A stretch of DNA of 64,000 nucleotides from Leishmania donovani (Eukaryota > Euglenozoa > Kinetoplastea > Trypanosomatida > Trypanosomatidae). Shown here one piece after another: positions 10,315 to 20,573 of the stretch. The translations under genes and the position numbers were made by a program. The stretch's first letter is position 1. Every line of letters starts with the position of its first letter. The DNA lies in NCBI RefSeq assembly GCF_000227135.1, contig NC_018258.1, positions 1,407,224 to 1,471,223 on the forward strand, read 5' to 3'. The notes below the pieces were generated by a model. The model ran no database searches. It saw only the letters and a program-made list of their open reading frames with translations, and had not been told where the DNA came from.

Positions 10315-13278
10315 TCAAGCTGCGGACTCCTCTGCACGCACTCGCTTCGCCTCCGCCTCCTCTTCATCGTCGTTCAGCTTGTCGGAGTCGGCGCGGGTGC
10401 GCTTGATGCTCACCCGCCTCGGCAGGCGGTTCTCCTCGTCCTCGAGCAGCGAGCCCCGGCCACTGGGCGGGTCAAGGCACTCCAAGGCGGCCACCGCCGA
10501 CGATGCGAGAGAAGTTGAAGCAGCAAGGGATGAGATACCAGCGGTGTCGCCGCTGTGCTGGTCGGCCGCACTCGAAGTGGCAGCCGCCCCGGGCGGGGAG
10601 TCGGGTGCGCTCAGCGATGACTTGGACGGCTGCGCCGATGGTGGCACGGGTGTTCCCACCTCCTCGTTGTCTGAGTCGTCGTCGATGCTGCTGAGGGATG
10701 CGAGCGGGTCGCCTCCGTTTTCTCCGTCCTCGTCGCTGGTGGCCGCGGTGGAGTGGATCAGGCCGTGCAGACGTGCCTCAGAGCCGCCGTCCATAATCGG
10801 CGTGCCGAGCGGCGACTCCAGGCCAAAGTCGATCGCGGCGGCGTCGAAGTCGGCGAAGCCCGATATGGCGGAGCGTTCCACCGAGCTGGCGAGGCTGGAG
10901 GTCTCGGCTTCGGCCAGCTGGGCCTGCTCTGGGGTTTCCTCCAGTGCCCTCTGCAGGCGCTCGTACAGCACTGGCACCTTCTTGGATAGACGCTCTCCGA
11001 ACTGCGAGAGTAGGACGGTGGCGACCGCCTCAAAAGGCCGCGCCGGCGGCGCTGCTGCCGTGGACGTCTTCTCCGCCTTGCTGATCGAGTCGTCGCCGTG
11101 GAGGATGGTGACAAACGGGCTTGGGCCCAACGAGCCGCCGCTGCTCATGGAGAAAGTGCCTTGAAGCTTCTCGCGGTGGACACCCTCGCAGACAGCGGCG
11201 ACCAGGTGCGCCAGTGATGAGCTCAGCACATTGTCGCGGTGACTACACTGCAGGTACAGCAACAACGCTGTATGCAGCAGACTCGGCGCAGGGTCACCGG
11301 TGACGAGAGTCACGAGGCGTGCATCGCGACGGTCTAGCACGGTGGCCAGGAAAGACGTGACAGAAGACTGCAAGTTTGCCATCCGCCGCTGTGGTGAAAC
11401 GAGCGTCGTGGCCAGCGCCGGCATCAGCTTCGACAACGTGAGCACCTCGAGCAAGCTATCGCACCGCGATGCATCCACCTTGGAGATGACGACCGCGACA
11501 ATACGGAGGCCGTACACAATTTGCCGCTCTTGCACCAACGAAAGCTGAAGCGCACCGCCCGTGAACGGGAAGCAAGCACCGTTAACGCCGCCCCCGCTCG
11601 GGGGCGCCGGCGCCGTCACTCGCGCTGCCTGGTCCAGCATCTGTACGAGGTGCTCGGCGAGGTAAAAAAGCGGCGGGCGGTCCACATTGTTGCCCTCGAT
11701 CCAGAAGCGCAGCACCTCGTGCCGGCGCGCCTCCAGCTGCGCGTTGTCGCCGAACATGGCGAGCGTCAGGGGGACCCCCACACCGCAGCACTGCACAGCA
11801 TCAACGACGGACTGCGCCTCGGCACCCGAGCGGACTACCGTGATAGCGCGCAGCAGCAGCCGCAACAGGCACCGATCCGGGACCGCGTGCGCCTCGGCCA
11901 CTAGATCCTCTACACACTCCGGAAAGTGCGAGGCGCAGCTGTAGAGGGTGTCGCACACGAGCTGCACCGCGCGCGGCGGCTCCACCGCCCACTGCTGCGC
12001 CGGAGGGTGCGCCAGCGTGCTGTCATAGTAACGCAGTGCGCACTCCAGCACCGCCGTCAGAAACGGCAGGGCCCCGACTCGCACAAGCGAGGAGAAGATC
12101 TCGGCGCGCATGTCAATGCCGATCATCGCGTTCTTCACCGTCTTGGCCACGTCGCCGACGAAGGCCGCCAACTCAAACAGGTGCGCCACCTTGCTGGGTT
12201 CAATAGAGGCGGGGTCCGCAGAAGGCGAGTCGATCCGTACCGCCTCCACGGTTGTGCGGAAGGCGTTGGGCAGGATCGTGGGCGACGCGACGACATCGGT
12301 CAGCAAGTTCATGGTGAAGCGCAGCGTGAAGGTGCTGAGGAGTGAGTAGGAGGCCGCATCGGCCGGCTCGAGGTTCAGCGGTATCAAGTCTCTCAGGAAC
12401 CCACACGAGTACAAGACGTGGATGCGCGGCAGCATCGACTCTGGCAGGTGGCACGGGTCGTGAAAGGTGGCCCGCCGCTCCTCGAAGCTCACAAAGCCGC
12501 TCTCCTTGTCACGCCGGCCAAGGCCGTACTGCACAATGTCGATGCAGTCATCGATGCGCTCATTCTCGACAAGCTGAGCGACGATCTTCCCCTCCGTGTT
12601 GTAGGGGGACTGAAAGAGCGTGAGGACGATGCGTGCGATGAGCTCCATCGATGCGGTGTCCTGCTTCTCCCTGCTGGCGTGAAAGAGCTGCGCCAACTTC
12701 GTGAAGTATTGCGGGTCCTCGCGGACGTAGAGGCCAAAGCGCTTGTTCTGTGCCTGCGCCGCGTCCAGGATGCCGGCGAGGTTGTGTGGGTGCACGAGGA
12801 ACTTGTCCGCAAGCGCTGGCACCCGTTCATCCTGTACGCGGCGCAGCCGCTCCGACTGCTGATACGACTTGATCTGGCGGTAAATGAACTCACAGCCGTC
12901 CTTGTCATCGAAGCTGCACGCGATTTCGTTGCTGACCGCCTCGTCATACCACAGCAGAATGGTCTCGCCCTGAATCGTGTAGACGTCGTCCAGACTGACG
13001 TAGCTGGAGAGGAGGAGGTCGTTGGGGTTGTCAGTGGAAAAGATCTGCAGCCGCGCCGCGAGCCTCGTGCCCGTTTCCTCGTCTGTCGCCTTCCCTCGCT
13101 TGCCGCCTCCCCCAGCGGAAACCCCTGCTGCGCCGCCACCGCCGATGGAGCCATCCGCGGAGCTTATCGGCAGCTGCTCCTTCACGATGGAGACGACGCC
13201 AAACCCGATTTCTGTCCACTGGCCCGTCTCATGCGAGGCGAACAGCTTTGCCTTCGTGATCGGGTCTGCGCTTTCCAT
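10315..13278 (-). CDS. PP4R3: SMEK/PP4R3-type regulatory subunit of protein phosphatase 4
   Basis: Family members (Psy2 in yeast, SMEK/SMK-1 in animals) bind protein phosphatase 4 and direct it to substrates in DNA damage and stress signalling. The 987-residue protein starts with an EVH1/PH-like domain: the KLFASHETGQWTEIGFG opening, then a Gly-rich insert (about 37-70), then a LQIFSTDNPNDLLLSSYV segment and a WYDEAVSNEIACSF segment (to about 145). The SMEK helical-repeat region follows (about 165-780). The C-terminal 200 residues are acidic, Ser-rich and disordered and contain basic KRTRAD and KRVRAEE clusters near the end that could act as nuclear signals. The Met at 13276-13278 opens directly into the conserved domain, so the start is secure. 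The Gly-rich insert in the EVH1 fold is the only oddity. Confidence 0.88.
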   Translation of the reverse strand: MESADPITKAKLFASHETGQWTEIGFGVVSIVKEQLPISSADGSIGGGGAAGVSAGGGGKRGKATDEETGTRLAARLQIFSTDNPNDLLLSSYVSLDDVYTIQGETILLWYDEAVSNEIACSFDDKDGCEFIYRQIKSYQQSERLRRVQDERVPALADKFLVHPHNLAGILDAAQAQNKRFGLYVREDPQYFTKLAQLFHASREKQDTASMELIARIVLTLFQSPYNTEGKIVAQLVENERIDDCIDIVQYGLGRRDKESGFVSFEERRATFHDPCHLPESMLPRIHVLYSCGFLRDLIPLNLEPADAASYSLLSTFTLRFTMNLLTDVVASPTILPNAFRTTVEAVRIDSPSADPASIEPSKVAHLFELAAFVGDVAKTVKNAMIGIDMRAEIFSSLVRVGALPFLTAVLECALRYYDSTLAHPPAQQWAVEPPRAVQLVCDTLYSCASHFPECVEDLVAEAHAVPDRCLLRLLLRAITVVRSGAEAQSVVDAVQCCGVGVPLTLAMFGDNAQLEARRHEVLRFWIEGNNVDRPPLFYLAEHLVQMLDQAARVTAPAPPSGGGVNGACFPFTGGALQLSLVQERQIVYGLRIVAVVISKVDASRCDSLLEVLTLSKLMPALATTLVSPQRRMANLQSSVTSFLATVLDRRDARLVTLVTGDPAPSLLHTALLLYLQCSHRDNVLSSSLAHLVAAVCEGVHREKLQGTFSMSSGGSLGPSPFVTILHGDDSISKAEKTSTAAAPPARPFEAVATVLLSQFGERLSKKVPVLYERLQRALEETPEQAQLAEAETSSLASSVERSAISGFADFDAAAIDFGLESPLGTPIMDGGSEARLHGLIHSTAATSDEDGENGGDPLASLSSIDDDSDNEEVGTPVPPSAQPSKSSLSAPDSPPGAAATSSAADQHSGDTAGISSLAASTSLASSAVAALECLDPPSGRGSLLEDEENRLPRRVSIKRTRADSDKLNDDEEEAEAKRVRAEESAA

Positions 13279-14834
13279 GGCTGGTGGCGCTCCCTCCGAG
13301 GCGGTGAGCGAGGGAGGCCGGATATGTGTGTGTGGCGGGGAAGCGCTTCGATGCCCGGGTAACCGTGTCGGTGCGACTGTACCTGCGGTGTCTTCTATGG
13401 GAAGGGAGGATAGCGGGTGAGTGTGCGAAGGAGGGAAGGTGCCACCTCGCCTCTCTCTCGCACGGCTGCTTTATATTGTATATGGCACTTCTATTTTCGG
13501 ATGTGTGCGTCGGTTGTCCGCGCTGCAGGCGGCTGACTGCTCGCCTCTTGCAGTCGTGAGACCGAGGGAGGGAACGGATTGGTGATGCAGCCAGGGCGAG
13601 ACAGAGCGTCCGACGCTGCGGCGGCGGCTGGTGCGCGTCACGGATGGAGAACAAGGGAAGAAGGGGCGGGCTCGCCAAATCAAAAGCGTCTAGACCGGCC
13701 CGCGAGATCGCACCAACGGCTCTCACACGAGGAGACCACTCACCGAGTGGCACCCGACAGGAGAGAAGGGGGGAAGGGGAAGGGCAGCAAGCAGAGAAGC
13801 CACGTTCACCGTATTGATTATGCACCGTTACATGCAAAGGCAAAACGAAAAGAAGAGGAAAGTAAAAGTTCTTCGCAGCAGCACCGTGTGCGCACCGAGA
13901 GAGGTCGGCGAGAGTGTGTTGCCCTCCTCGGCCTGCGCGGTTGTGCTCTCCACCGAGGGACGGCGAGAAGACAGTTCAAGAGGCCCCTCAAAGCGATGTC
14001 TCCTCTACTCAGTGGCACACACGCACGCGCACGCACCCGGCCTTCCTGCGGATATGGGGTGGGGTGCGGAAGTACGAGTTCGAGGAGTGGGGGGGGGGGA
14101 GGCCGAGCGGGGCAGCTGTTGGAGGCAGCGAAACAAAAGGGTGCAGAGGAAGGATGGCGCGATGGTGGGAGAGAGGCGAGGGCAGGGCAGCGATGGCACA
14201 CGATGGGGGAAGGGAGGAGAAAGCGGTGGGCGACGAGTCGATCCACGAGCAAAGCAGAGGTGTCAGCGGGTGCTCGTAAAAGAGCCTGGCGTGCGTGCGT
14301 GCTGAGCCCTGCGAATGGGTCCCACCTCTACTGAAAAGCGCGCCGTGGCTCTGTCATGTTTGCAAGTCGAGTCCGTCAAGTCTAATCTTCAAGTCTCAGT
14401 TGTGCACATGTGCAGAGGGAGAAAGAAAATGTACTCTAGCGCGGTAGTGGAGCGCAGAGAGAAGAGATGCACGCACACGCACCAGTACGAGCACCAAAAG
14501 ACAGAGAGGAGGATGCAGGCGGACGAGAGCGAGAAGGAGCGAACGGAAGAGCCGAAGCGCGTGCTGCAGCAAACAACATGAGGGTAGAGAAGGTGGCAGT
14601 AGTGGCGGTAGAAGAGGTGTCGGAACATATGGAGCAGGGGCACCGTCTGCAGGATTCGCATTGGAAGGAAACAAGTCGGCTGAGCAGCTGAGCTGACGAA
14701 GGCGAAAGAAAAACACCACCCCGAAACGCCTTCCTTGCGGCACACGAAACGACACCCCGTTATGATGGCATTTACACGCTGTGCATCACGCCGTCTTCCC
14801 TCGCTTACTGCACTCCCCTCACTTCTCTGCCGAT
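13279..14834. other. Intergenic region
   Basis: About 1.55 kb with no gene I can support. It holds the 5' UTR of the PP4R3-like gene, with pyrimidine-rich coding-strand tracts, and the 3' UTR of the long coiled-coil gene. Open frames on the plus strand are Arg/Glu-rich translations of purine-rich DNA. Confidence 0.65.
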
Positions 14835-17800
14835 CTAGCGAGCGCTCTGCGAGGCCGCTGAATGGCCGAGCTGGGCGCCGCGCAAGAGGAGATCGTCAAC
14901 CTCGGCGGCCAGCGCGTTTGCCCGCTCCAGCCGCGTTGCGTTCCGTGACCGCTGGTCGCTCAACATTTTTGAGTAGCGGAGGAAGGACTGTGACAGCTCC
15001 AGCGAGTCGACAGACAGACTTCGGCATCGTGTGGGGGTCGTGTCATGTGAAGCTAGCGACATGGTACCTTGGGTTCCGCGAGACGTCTTCGCTGCTGAGG
15101 GGCTGGAGACTGCGCGTCGAGGGCTGCTCTGTGCGGTGATGCCCCACGCAGCGATGCTTGCACCACCCTCTCCCGACGAGACACCTTGGTTGCTGCGGCG
15201 GGGAGATGGTGAGACCGTGAGGGCCTGCGACGAGTTCTCCGCCTTATCCTGGGGACTGGTGGTCCTGCCGCTTTCCTGCACGTTCCTCGACCCTTGATGA
15301 AAGGAGCCGTCACGCGCAGGCGCTGCGGGGTCAGCACCTGAGGCTTCTAGCAGAAACGCCACACGCTCGCGCAGCTGCATCACCTCCGTCTCCCACTGCT
15401 CCCGCTCCTGCTCCATCAGGCCAGCAACACACGCGGTTAGCCACGCCGCCTTCTCCGTCGCGCACCGCGCATACAGTTCTGTGGCGCCGAAGAGATGCAT
15501 CTCGAAACTCGCCAACGTCGCCACACAGGCCATCTCTGCAGCAGCACCCGCATCGCCTGCCAGCCCATGTTGAAGGCGCGCCACCGCTGCCCGCTCCTGC
15601 TGCACTTGCCGCTCGCAGTCCTCCTCGACGGACCGCAGGCGGCCCTCCAGCAATGCCTTTTCAGTGGCCAGTCGTGCCACGTTCCTCTCGGAGCGGCGCA
15701 GCTTCTCCGTGTGCTCGAGCCTCAGCAGTTCCGTTTGGCGTTCCACAGCCCGCTGGATAGATGACTGGGTGGCGCGCCGGCATTGCTGGAGCTCGTCCTC
15801 CAGCAGCCGCTGGTGGCCCGCCAGCTCGTCGATTTCGGACAGGCAGCTCTGCCGTATGAGCTGTGTGTCACGCGAGTACTTTTCGGCCCAGCTCGCCGCC
15901 TCTGACTTCAGCTGCTGTTCCAGCTCTCCGTAGCGGGCCTCCGCTCTGGACTGCTCCCTCGCAGCCGCGGCGAGGGAGTCGGACAAGGCGCGCACCTTCG
16001 CCTCGTAGCGCTCCACATCGACGCGGTGGCGCGCCTGCAGCGCTTCCTCAACCGCGGCGCACGCTGTTCGCAGCTGCTGCGACATCTCCGCCTGCGTGCC
16101 GCGCAGCTGCGTGTCGTACTCGCGCATCGCCGTCATGAGCGTGCGCGTGGTCGACTCCGAGGCGGCGTAGAGAACGAGGAGCTGCTCCTTAGACAGCGCC
16201 AGCTGGCTAAAGTCCTCGGCATCCTGAGCGGCCCACACCTGCGCCTCAGCGGATGCCTTGGAGAGGGAGGCGGCGCGATGGGCCACTCCAACCAGCGACT
16301 TTGCCTCCGCCAGCTGCACTTTCGTTTCGACAAGAAGCCTCTCGAGGAATCGCACGCGATCGCGCAGCCCGTGCCTCTCTGGTGTAGAGCCGGCGGGCGA
16401 GGTGGTGGAGCCCACAGCACTGGTGGTGGCGCCGAGGGAGCTGCGCTGCGAACAAGCAGCCTGAATGGGGTTGTCGGGAAGCCCAGGTGACGAGGGCGGG
16501 GTCACGGGTAGCGACGGCGCTTTCGGCTCCGGCGATGAGGGTGGCACCGTCCTCACCGCAGCCGCCACGTCTGCAGGTAAGGTGGCATCGGGGCCGGCAC
16601 CCCTCTGATGAGCGGATGCGATTCCTGGTACGTGAGCGAGAACTTGCGCCCGCAGCTGCGCCATCGTACTCGCATTCTCCGAGAAGCGCTGCAGCAATCT
16701 CTCCGAGAACTCATCGGCCTCCACCAGCACGCCGCTCACGCTATAAAATGTCTCCTCGCGGCCCGTGGTGTCGACGTAGAAGGCGTCTAGCGCTCGGGTA
16801 TACCGGTCCGCAAGCGCGCTCAGCCGCTCCTGCCACGACTCCGTCGACGCTAGGGACGCCTGCGCCGAGCCGGCCTCTCGGGAAGTGGGATACTGTTGTC
16901 GTTGTTGCTGAGCGTCCGCGTGCATCTCCCCTGCAAGAGAACGCTGCTCCGCCAGTAGGCCCCTCATGCTCTCTCGCAGGCTCGCCAGCGCCTCCTCAGA
17001 GTGAGCCCGCTTCTCCTGGATGACAGCGAGTTCGGCCGCGTGATCGCGTCTGTGCGCAGCAGCCCCACGCAGCGCTGCCAGGCGCACAAGTTCAAGGAGG
17101 TGGCGCACCGTCGAGGGCACATCGGCCTGTCCCACCTGGTGGCTGAACGCAGCGGTCAGATGAGGAGACGACAGCGCCAGCGCTTCAAGGAAAGGCTCAG
17201 CAAGGAGGGGACCGCACTGCGCTGAAGGGGTGGTGTCGGCTTCGCACTCCGCTTCACATGAGTCACCTGTGGCCGTCACGTAACTCTCGATCGACCGAAG
17301 GCGCGGCACCAGGTCTTCAGGGACGAGCTGCACAAGTGGCGGCGTCATGGCCATTGCGCCGGTGGAGCGGCGCTGACCACCACCATCGCCAGTAGTCACT
17401 TCCGCGTTGTTTGCGTCCACCTCACGCTCGCCAGGTGCCCGCCCGCTCACGTCAAGTGCGCTGTCGCCATCGGAGGTGCGCGTCTTTTCCGCGCCGGTTT
17501 CTTCTGGCGACGGCGCGATTGCACCGCTGACGCGTGCGTTGCGCACCACCACCTCCTCCTCCGCCTGTGCCGCGTAGGCAGCAAGCTCATCTCTGCGCGC
17601 TACCGAAACCTCTGTCACAGCCTTCCCAGCCGCATCCGCGAAAGCCTCCATCGCAGCTGCCTGATGCTCCGCAAGGCTGCCGTGCGCCAACTCTCGCCAC
17701 TCGGCCATTCGAGCAGTAAAGACGAGAGTGCTGCGGCGGGCACGCCGCTCCTCGGTGGCGGTACGCAGCAGCAGCTCCGTGTAGTGTACCTCCGCGTCAT

Positions 17801-20573
17801 ACAGCGTGCGCACGTGTTGCAGCTCTCCTCGCAAGTAGGCCGCCTCCTCCTCCGCCACCTCCTTCGCTGCCTGCAGCTTGTGCTGCTGGGAGTGGCACAG
17901 CTCCTTCTCCTGAGCCGCATGCCGCACCTGCCGCCGCACTTCCACCGCACGCTCCTGCGCAATCTCGATAGTGAAGGATGCCCATAGAGAAGCCTTGGCA
18001 GCTGCGCAGGCGTCGATCAGCGTTGTCCTGACAGTTTGCCATTCCCATATTCGTATGATCATTCCTCGGCGCTGCCGGGCCGTGCGCTGCGCCTGCCGCT
18101 CTGCGGCCCATGCACGCCATCGGCTGTAGGTTGCCTGAGCGCAGTACTCTACCACAAGGCAGCCCACGTGGTCCAGCTGCGCTTGCATCGTACCTGCCTG
18201 TTCGTCCCGCTGTGCGACATCCGCGGCGTAGGCTGTCTGCGCGATCTTGAGCTGCTGTGCATGTCGCTCGGCGAGTTGTTCCACCTCCTTCGCCTGCGCA
18301 CGCCGCAGGGCTGCACATCGTTCCTGGTGGATGGACTGCAGCTGTGTCTTCTCCAGCATGTGCTCGCGCTGTAGGCGCTGCAACGCCGTGTCGTGGCTGG
18401 TGTGCGCGCGTGCCAACTCCTTGCCGTGCCGCTCCATCATCTCCCTTCTGGACGCCGACAATCGCGCCTCTAACGCGGCCACGCCGCGCCTCTGCCGTGC
18501 CCAATCCCGCCACGTGGTCCACACAGCCAGTGTCTGCGCGTACAATACCCCTCGCTCCAGGGCACACGCCGTCCGCGCAGTCGCGATTTTTCGCACCGCA
18601 GCATGTGCTGCTTCGATCTGGTGGCAATGCTGCTGCCAGCCCTCGCACACGGCTGTGAGCTGTGCCGCGTCGCCGTGCAGAGAAGCCGTCCACACCTTCA
18701 GTACTTTGCTCTCACGCGTGAGCAGCGTTGTCCACCACTGCCCCTCGTGCGCCTCAATGTACAGCCGCTGCTGCGCTTCCTGCAACAGCAGGCCAGAGGC
18801 ACGACTGCTCCACCATTTGTCCTCCACGCCGCGCCGCTCCATCTTCTCCCGCAGCATAGCCGCTGACAGCTCGCCGTTCCGCACCTCACTGTCGTAGTAG
18901 GCGCCATCTCGCTCGCGTTGCGTGCGTGCGGCGGCCTCCAGCTGCGACTGCAGTCGCACGTTTGCGCGACGCAGCTGCTCCAGCTCGTCGCGAAGGTGCG
19001 CCACCTCTGCGTGGTGACGCGAGGACTGCTCTTGGTGCTGGACGAGCAGTTGACGACGTTGGGTCTCCATTTTGTCCGAGAGGCTGCAGATGCTACGCTG
19101 CGACTTCTCGCTAGAAGTGGTGTGGCTATGACCCAGCCACCGGATGAAGGACCGGGCCCGCAGCGCCGCACTCTCCGCGGAGGCGACGCGATCCGTTAGG
19201 AGTGCCTCCACCACATGTGCAGCTTTACAGCGTCGTTCCCATGACTGGCTGGATGCCTTGCTTCGCTTGAGCAGCTGCTCGGACTCGGCGAGTGCATTCT
19301 CCAACCGCACGCAGCGCTCACTCAGCGGGGCAAGTGTATCGACGTCGCGTGCCAGCTTAGCCGCCTCCTGCCGTAGGCTGCCATGGCGGTGCTGCAGACG
19401 GCCGATGAGTCCTAGGATGGTGTGGTGTGCGTACTCCTCCTTGCGCCGCACCGCCTCGGCCACCTCCTGCAGCTGCGCCTTCCAGCAAGCGTTCACGTGG
19501 TCGAGAAAGTGCTCAGATGACTCCGCGAGCGCAGCATGCGCCTGCTGCTCGGTGGTCAGCGCTGCCTGCAGGCTGCACACGGTGTCGCGAAGCGTCGCCT
19601 CCTTGCGTGCGAAGAGCTGCTCAGCGGCCTCCTGCTGACGGACGTACGTACGTGTGCGCTCGCTAAACTCCACGGTCATGTCCCGCAGAGCTGTGCGAAG
19701 GCGATGCACTTCGTCCTCGTACTGGGCGCATTCCTTCTCTTGAGTTGCTACCGCGGTGGCGATGCGGTCGCGCTCGCCGACGTCCCTGTTGAGACGCGCA
19801 TGCAGATTCTGCTGGGTGGCGGCGAGCTCGCCACGGAAAAACTGCGCTCGCTGCTCCGCCTCTGCCGCTGCGGTCTTGAGACGCTGGCAGCGGCGCTGCT
19901 GCACTCGAGACCGCCACGTGAAAAGCGCCCGTCGCGCTGCCGTCACTCGCTGCCGCTGGACGAGTGCGTCGCAGGTGGCGGATTGGTACGTCTCTCGAGC
20001 AGCTTCCCGCCGCCGCGTGTACTCGCGAGCGAGGTTGCGCACCATTGCTTTCTTCATCCACATGAGCAACACGCTGTGCGCGAGGCGCTGCTGGCGCCGT
20101 TCTAGCTTGAGACGCAGAATGCCGTCTTCGAGGTGATGCCGGCGCTCCCACTCGAGTCGGAGCGCTCCATCGTGGCGGTCGCGTTCCTCTGCCAGCTCCT
20201 TCGAGTGCGCATCGAAGTACCGCTGCATGCTCTTTTTGGCCGACTGTAGCTCCTTCTCTTTTACCCGGACATTCTCCAGGCGCGCCGCCTTCTCCTCAAG
20301 AGCGCCGAACTGTTCGTAAAAGATGTGTGCGCAGCGCTGGAGCAGCAGCGAGGCCGCCTCCTGCCTCCGATGCACGGAGGTATGCAGATCCACGTAGTAC
20401 GGGTTATCCAGGGCGACGCCTGTCTCGAGGCCAACCGCCGCAGCCTTGGCAACGTTGTCGGCACCCCGCCCTTCTGCTTCCTCCTCCACATATGCACGGA
20501 GAAGCGCGAGCTCATCCTGCGCACCCAGAAACGCGGCCTGCGCCTGCTGCAGTGACTTGGCCAGCTCCTCCAT
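14835..20573 (-). CDS. Very long coiled-coil protein with scattered Trp-centred helices
   Basis: A 1912-residue protein made mostly of Ala/Glu/Arg/Gln-rich heptad sequence, broken by low-complexity Pro/Ser linkers near residues 860-950 and 1270-1340 and a Ser-rich tail. I start it at MEELAKSLQQAQ (ATG at 20571-20573); the 171 codons upstream are not protein-like. Short helical segments centred on Trp recur in the N-terminal half, e.g. LLMWMKKAMVRNLAREY, RRALFTWRSRVQQRR, LAVWTTWRDWARQRR and YSRWRAWAAERQAQR. These resemble Sfi1-type centrin-binding repeats, though spacing is irregular. A role at the basal body, flagellum or other cytoskeletal structure is inference; no enzyme domain is visible. 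The two downstream-facing neighbours at 21980 and 25953 are also coiled-coil genes. Confidence 0.8.
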   Translation of the reverse strand: MEELAKSLQQAQAAFLGAQDELALLRAYVEEEAEGRGADNVAKAAAVGLETGVALDNPYYVDLHTSVHRRQEAASLLLQRCAHIFYEQFGALEEKAARLENVRVKEKELQSAKKSMQRYFDAHSKELAEERDRHDGALRLEWERRHHLEDGILRLKLERRQQRLAHSVLLMWMKKAMVRNLAREYTRRREAARETYQSATCDALVQRQRVTAARRALFTWRSRVQQRRCQRLKTAAAEAEQRAQFFRGELAATQQNLHARLNRDVGERDRIATAVATQEKECAQYEDEVHRLRTALRDMTVEFSERTRTYVRQQEAAEQLFARKEATLRDTVCSLQAALTTEQQAHAALAESSEHFLDHVNACWKAQLQEVAEAVRRKEEYAHHTILGLIGRLQHRHGSLRQEAAKLARDVDTLAPLSERCVRLENALAESEQLLKRSKASSQSWERRCKAAHVVEALLTDRVASAESAALRARSFIRWLGHSHTTSSEKSQRSICSLSDKMETQRRQLLVQHQEQSSRHHAEVAHLRDELEQLRRANVRLQSQLEAAARTQRERDGAYYDSEVRNGELSAAMLREKMERRGVEDKWWSSRASGLLLQEAQQRLYIEAHEGQWWTTLLTRESKVLKVWTASLHGDAAQLTAVCEGWQQHCHQIEAAHAAVRKIATARTACALERGVLYAQTLAVWTTWRDWARQRRGVAALEARLSASRREMMERHGKELARAHTSHDTALQRLQREHMLEKTQLQSIHQERCAALRRAQAKEVEQLAERHAQQLKIAQTAYAADVAQRDEQAGTMQAQLDHVGCLVVEYCAQATYSRWRAWAAERQAQRTARQRRGMIIRIWEWQTVRTTLIDACAAAKASLWASFTIEIAQERAVEVRRQVRHAAQEKELCHSQQHKLQAAKEVAEEEAAYLRGELQHVRTLYDAEVHYTELLLRTATEERRARRSTLVFTARMAEWRELAHGSLAEHQAAAMEAFADAAGKAVTEVSVARRDELAAYAAQAEEEVVVRNARVSGAIAPSPEETGAEKTRTSDGDSALDVSGRAPGEREVDANNAEVTTGDGGGQRRSTGAMAMTPPLVQLVPEDLVPRLRSIESYVTATGDSCEAECEADTTPSAQCGPLLAEPFLEALALSSPHLTAAFSHQVGQADVPSTVRHLLELVRLAALRGAAAHRRDHAAELAVIQEKRAHSEEALASLRESMRGLLAEQRSLAGEMHADAQQQRQQYPTSREAGSAQASLASTESWQERLSALADRYTRALDAFYVDTTGREETFYSVSGVLVEADEFSERLLQRFSENASTMAQLRAQVLAHVPGIASAHQRGAGPDATLPADVAAAVRTVPPSSPEPKAPSLPVTPPSSPGLPDNPIQAACSQRSSLGATTSAVGSTTSPAGSTPERHGLRDRVRFLERLLVETKVQLAEAKSLVGVAHRAASLSKASAEAQVWAAQDAEDFSQLALSKEQLLVLYAASESTTRTLMTAMREYDTQLRGTQAEMSQQLRTACAAVEEALQARHRVDVERYEAKVRALSDSLAAAAREQSRAEARYGELEQQLKSEAASWAEKYSRDTQLIRQSCLSEIDELAGHQRLLEDELQQCRRATQSSIQRAVERQTELLRLEHTEKLRRSERNVARLATEKALLEGRLRSVEEDCERQVQQERAAVARLQHGLAGDAGAAAEMACVATLASFEMHLFGATELYARCATEKAAWLTACVAGLMEQEREQWETEVMQLRERVAFLLEASGADPAAPARDGSFHQGSRNVQESGRTTSPQDKAENSSQALTVSPSPRRSNQGVSSGEGGASIAAWGITAQSSPRRAVSSPSAAKTSRGTQGTMSLASHDTTPTRCRSLSVDSLELSQSFLRYSKMLSDQRSRNATRLERANALAAEVDDLLLRGAQLGHSAASQSAR

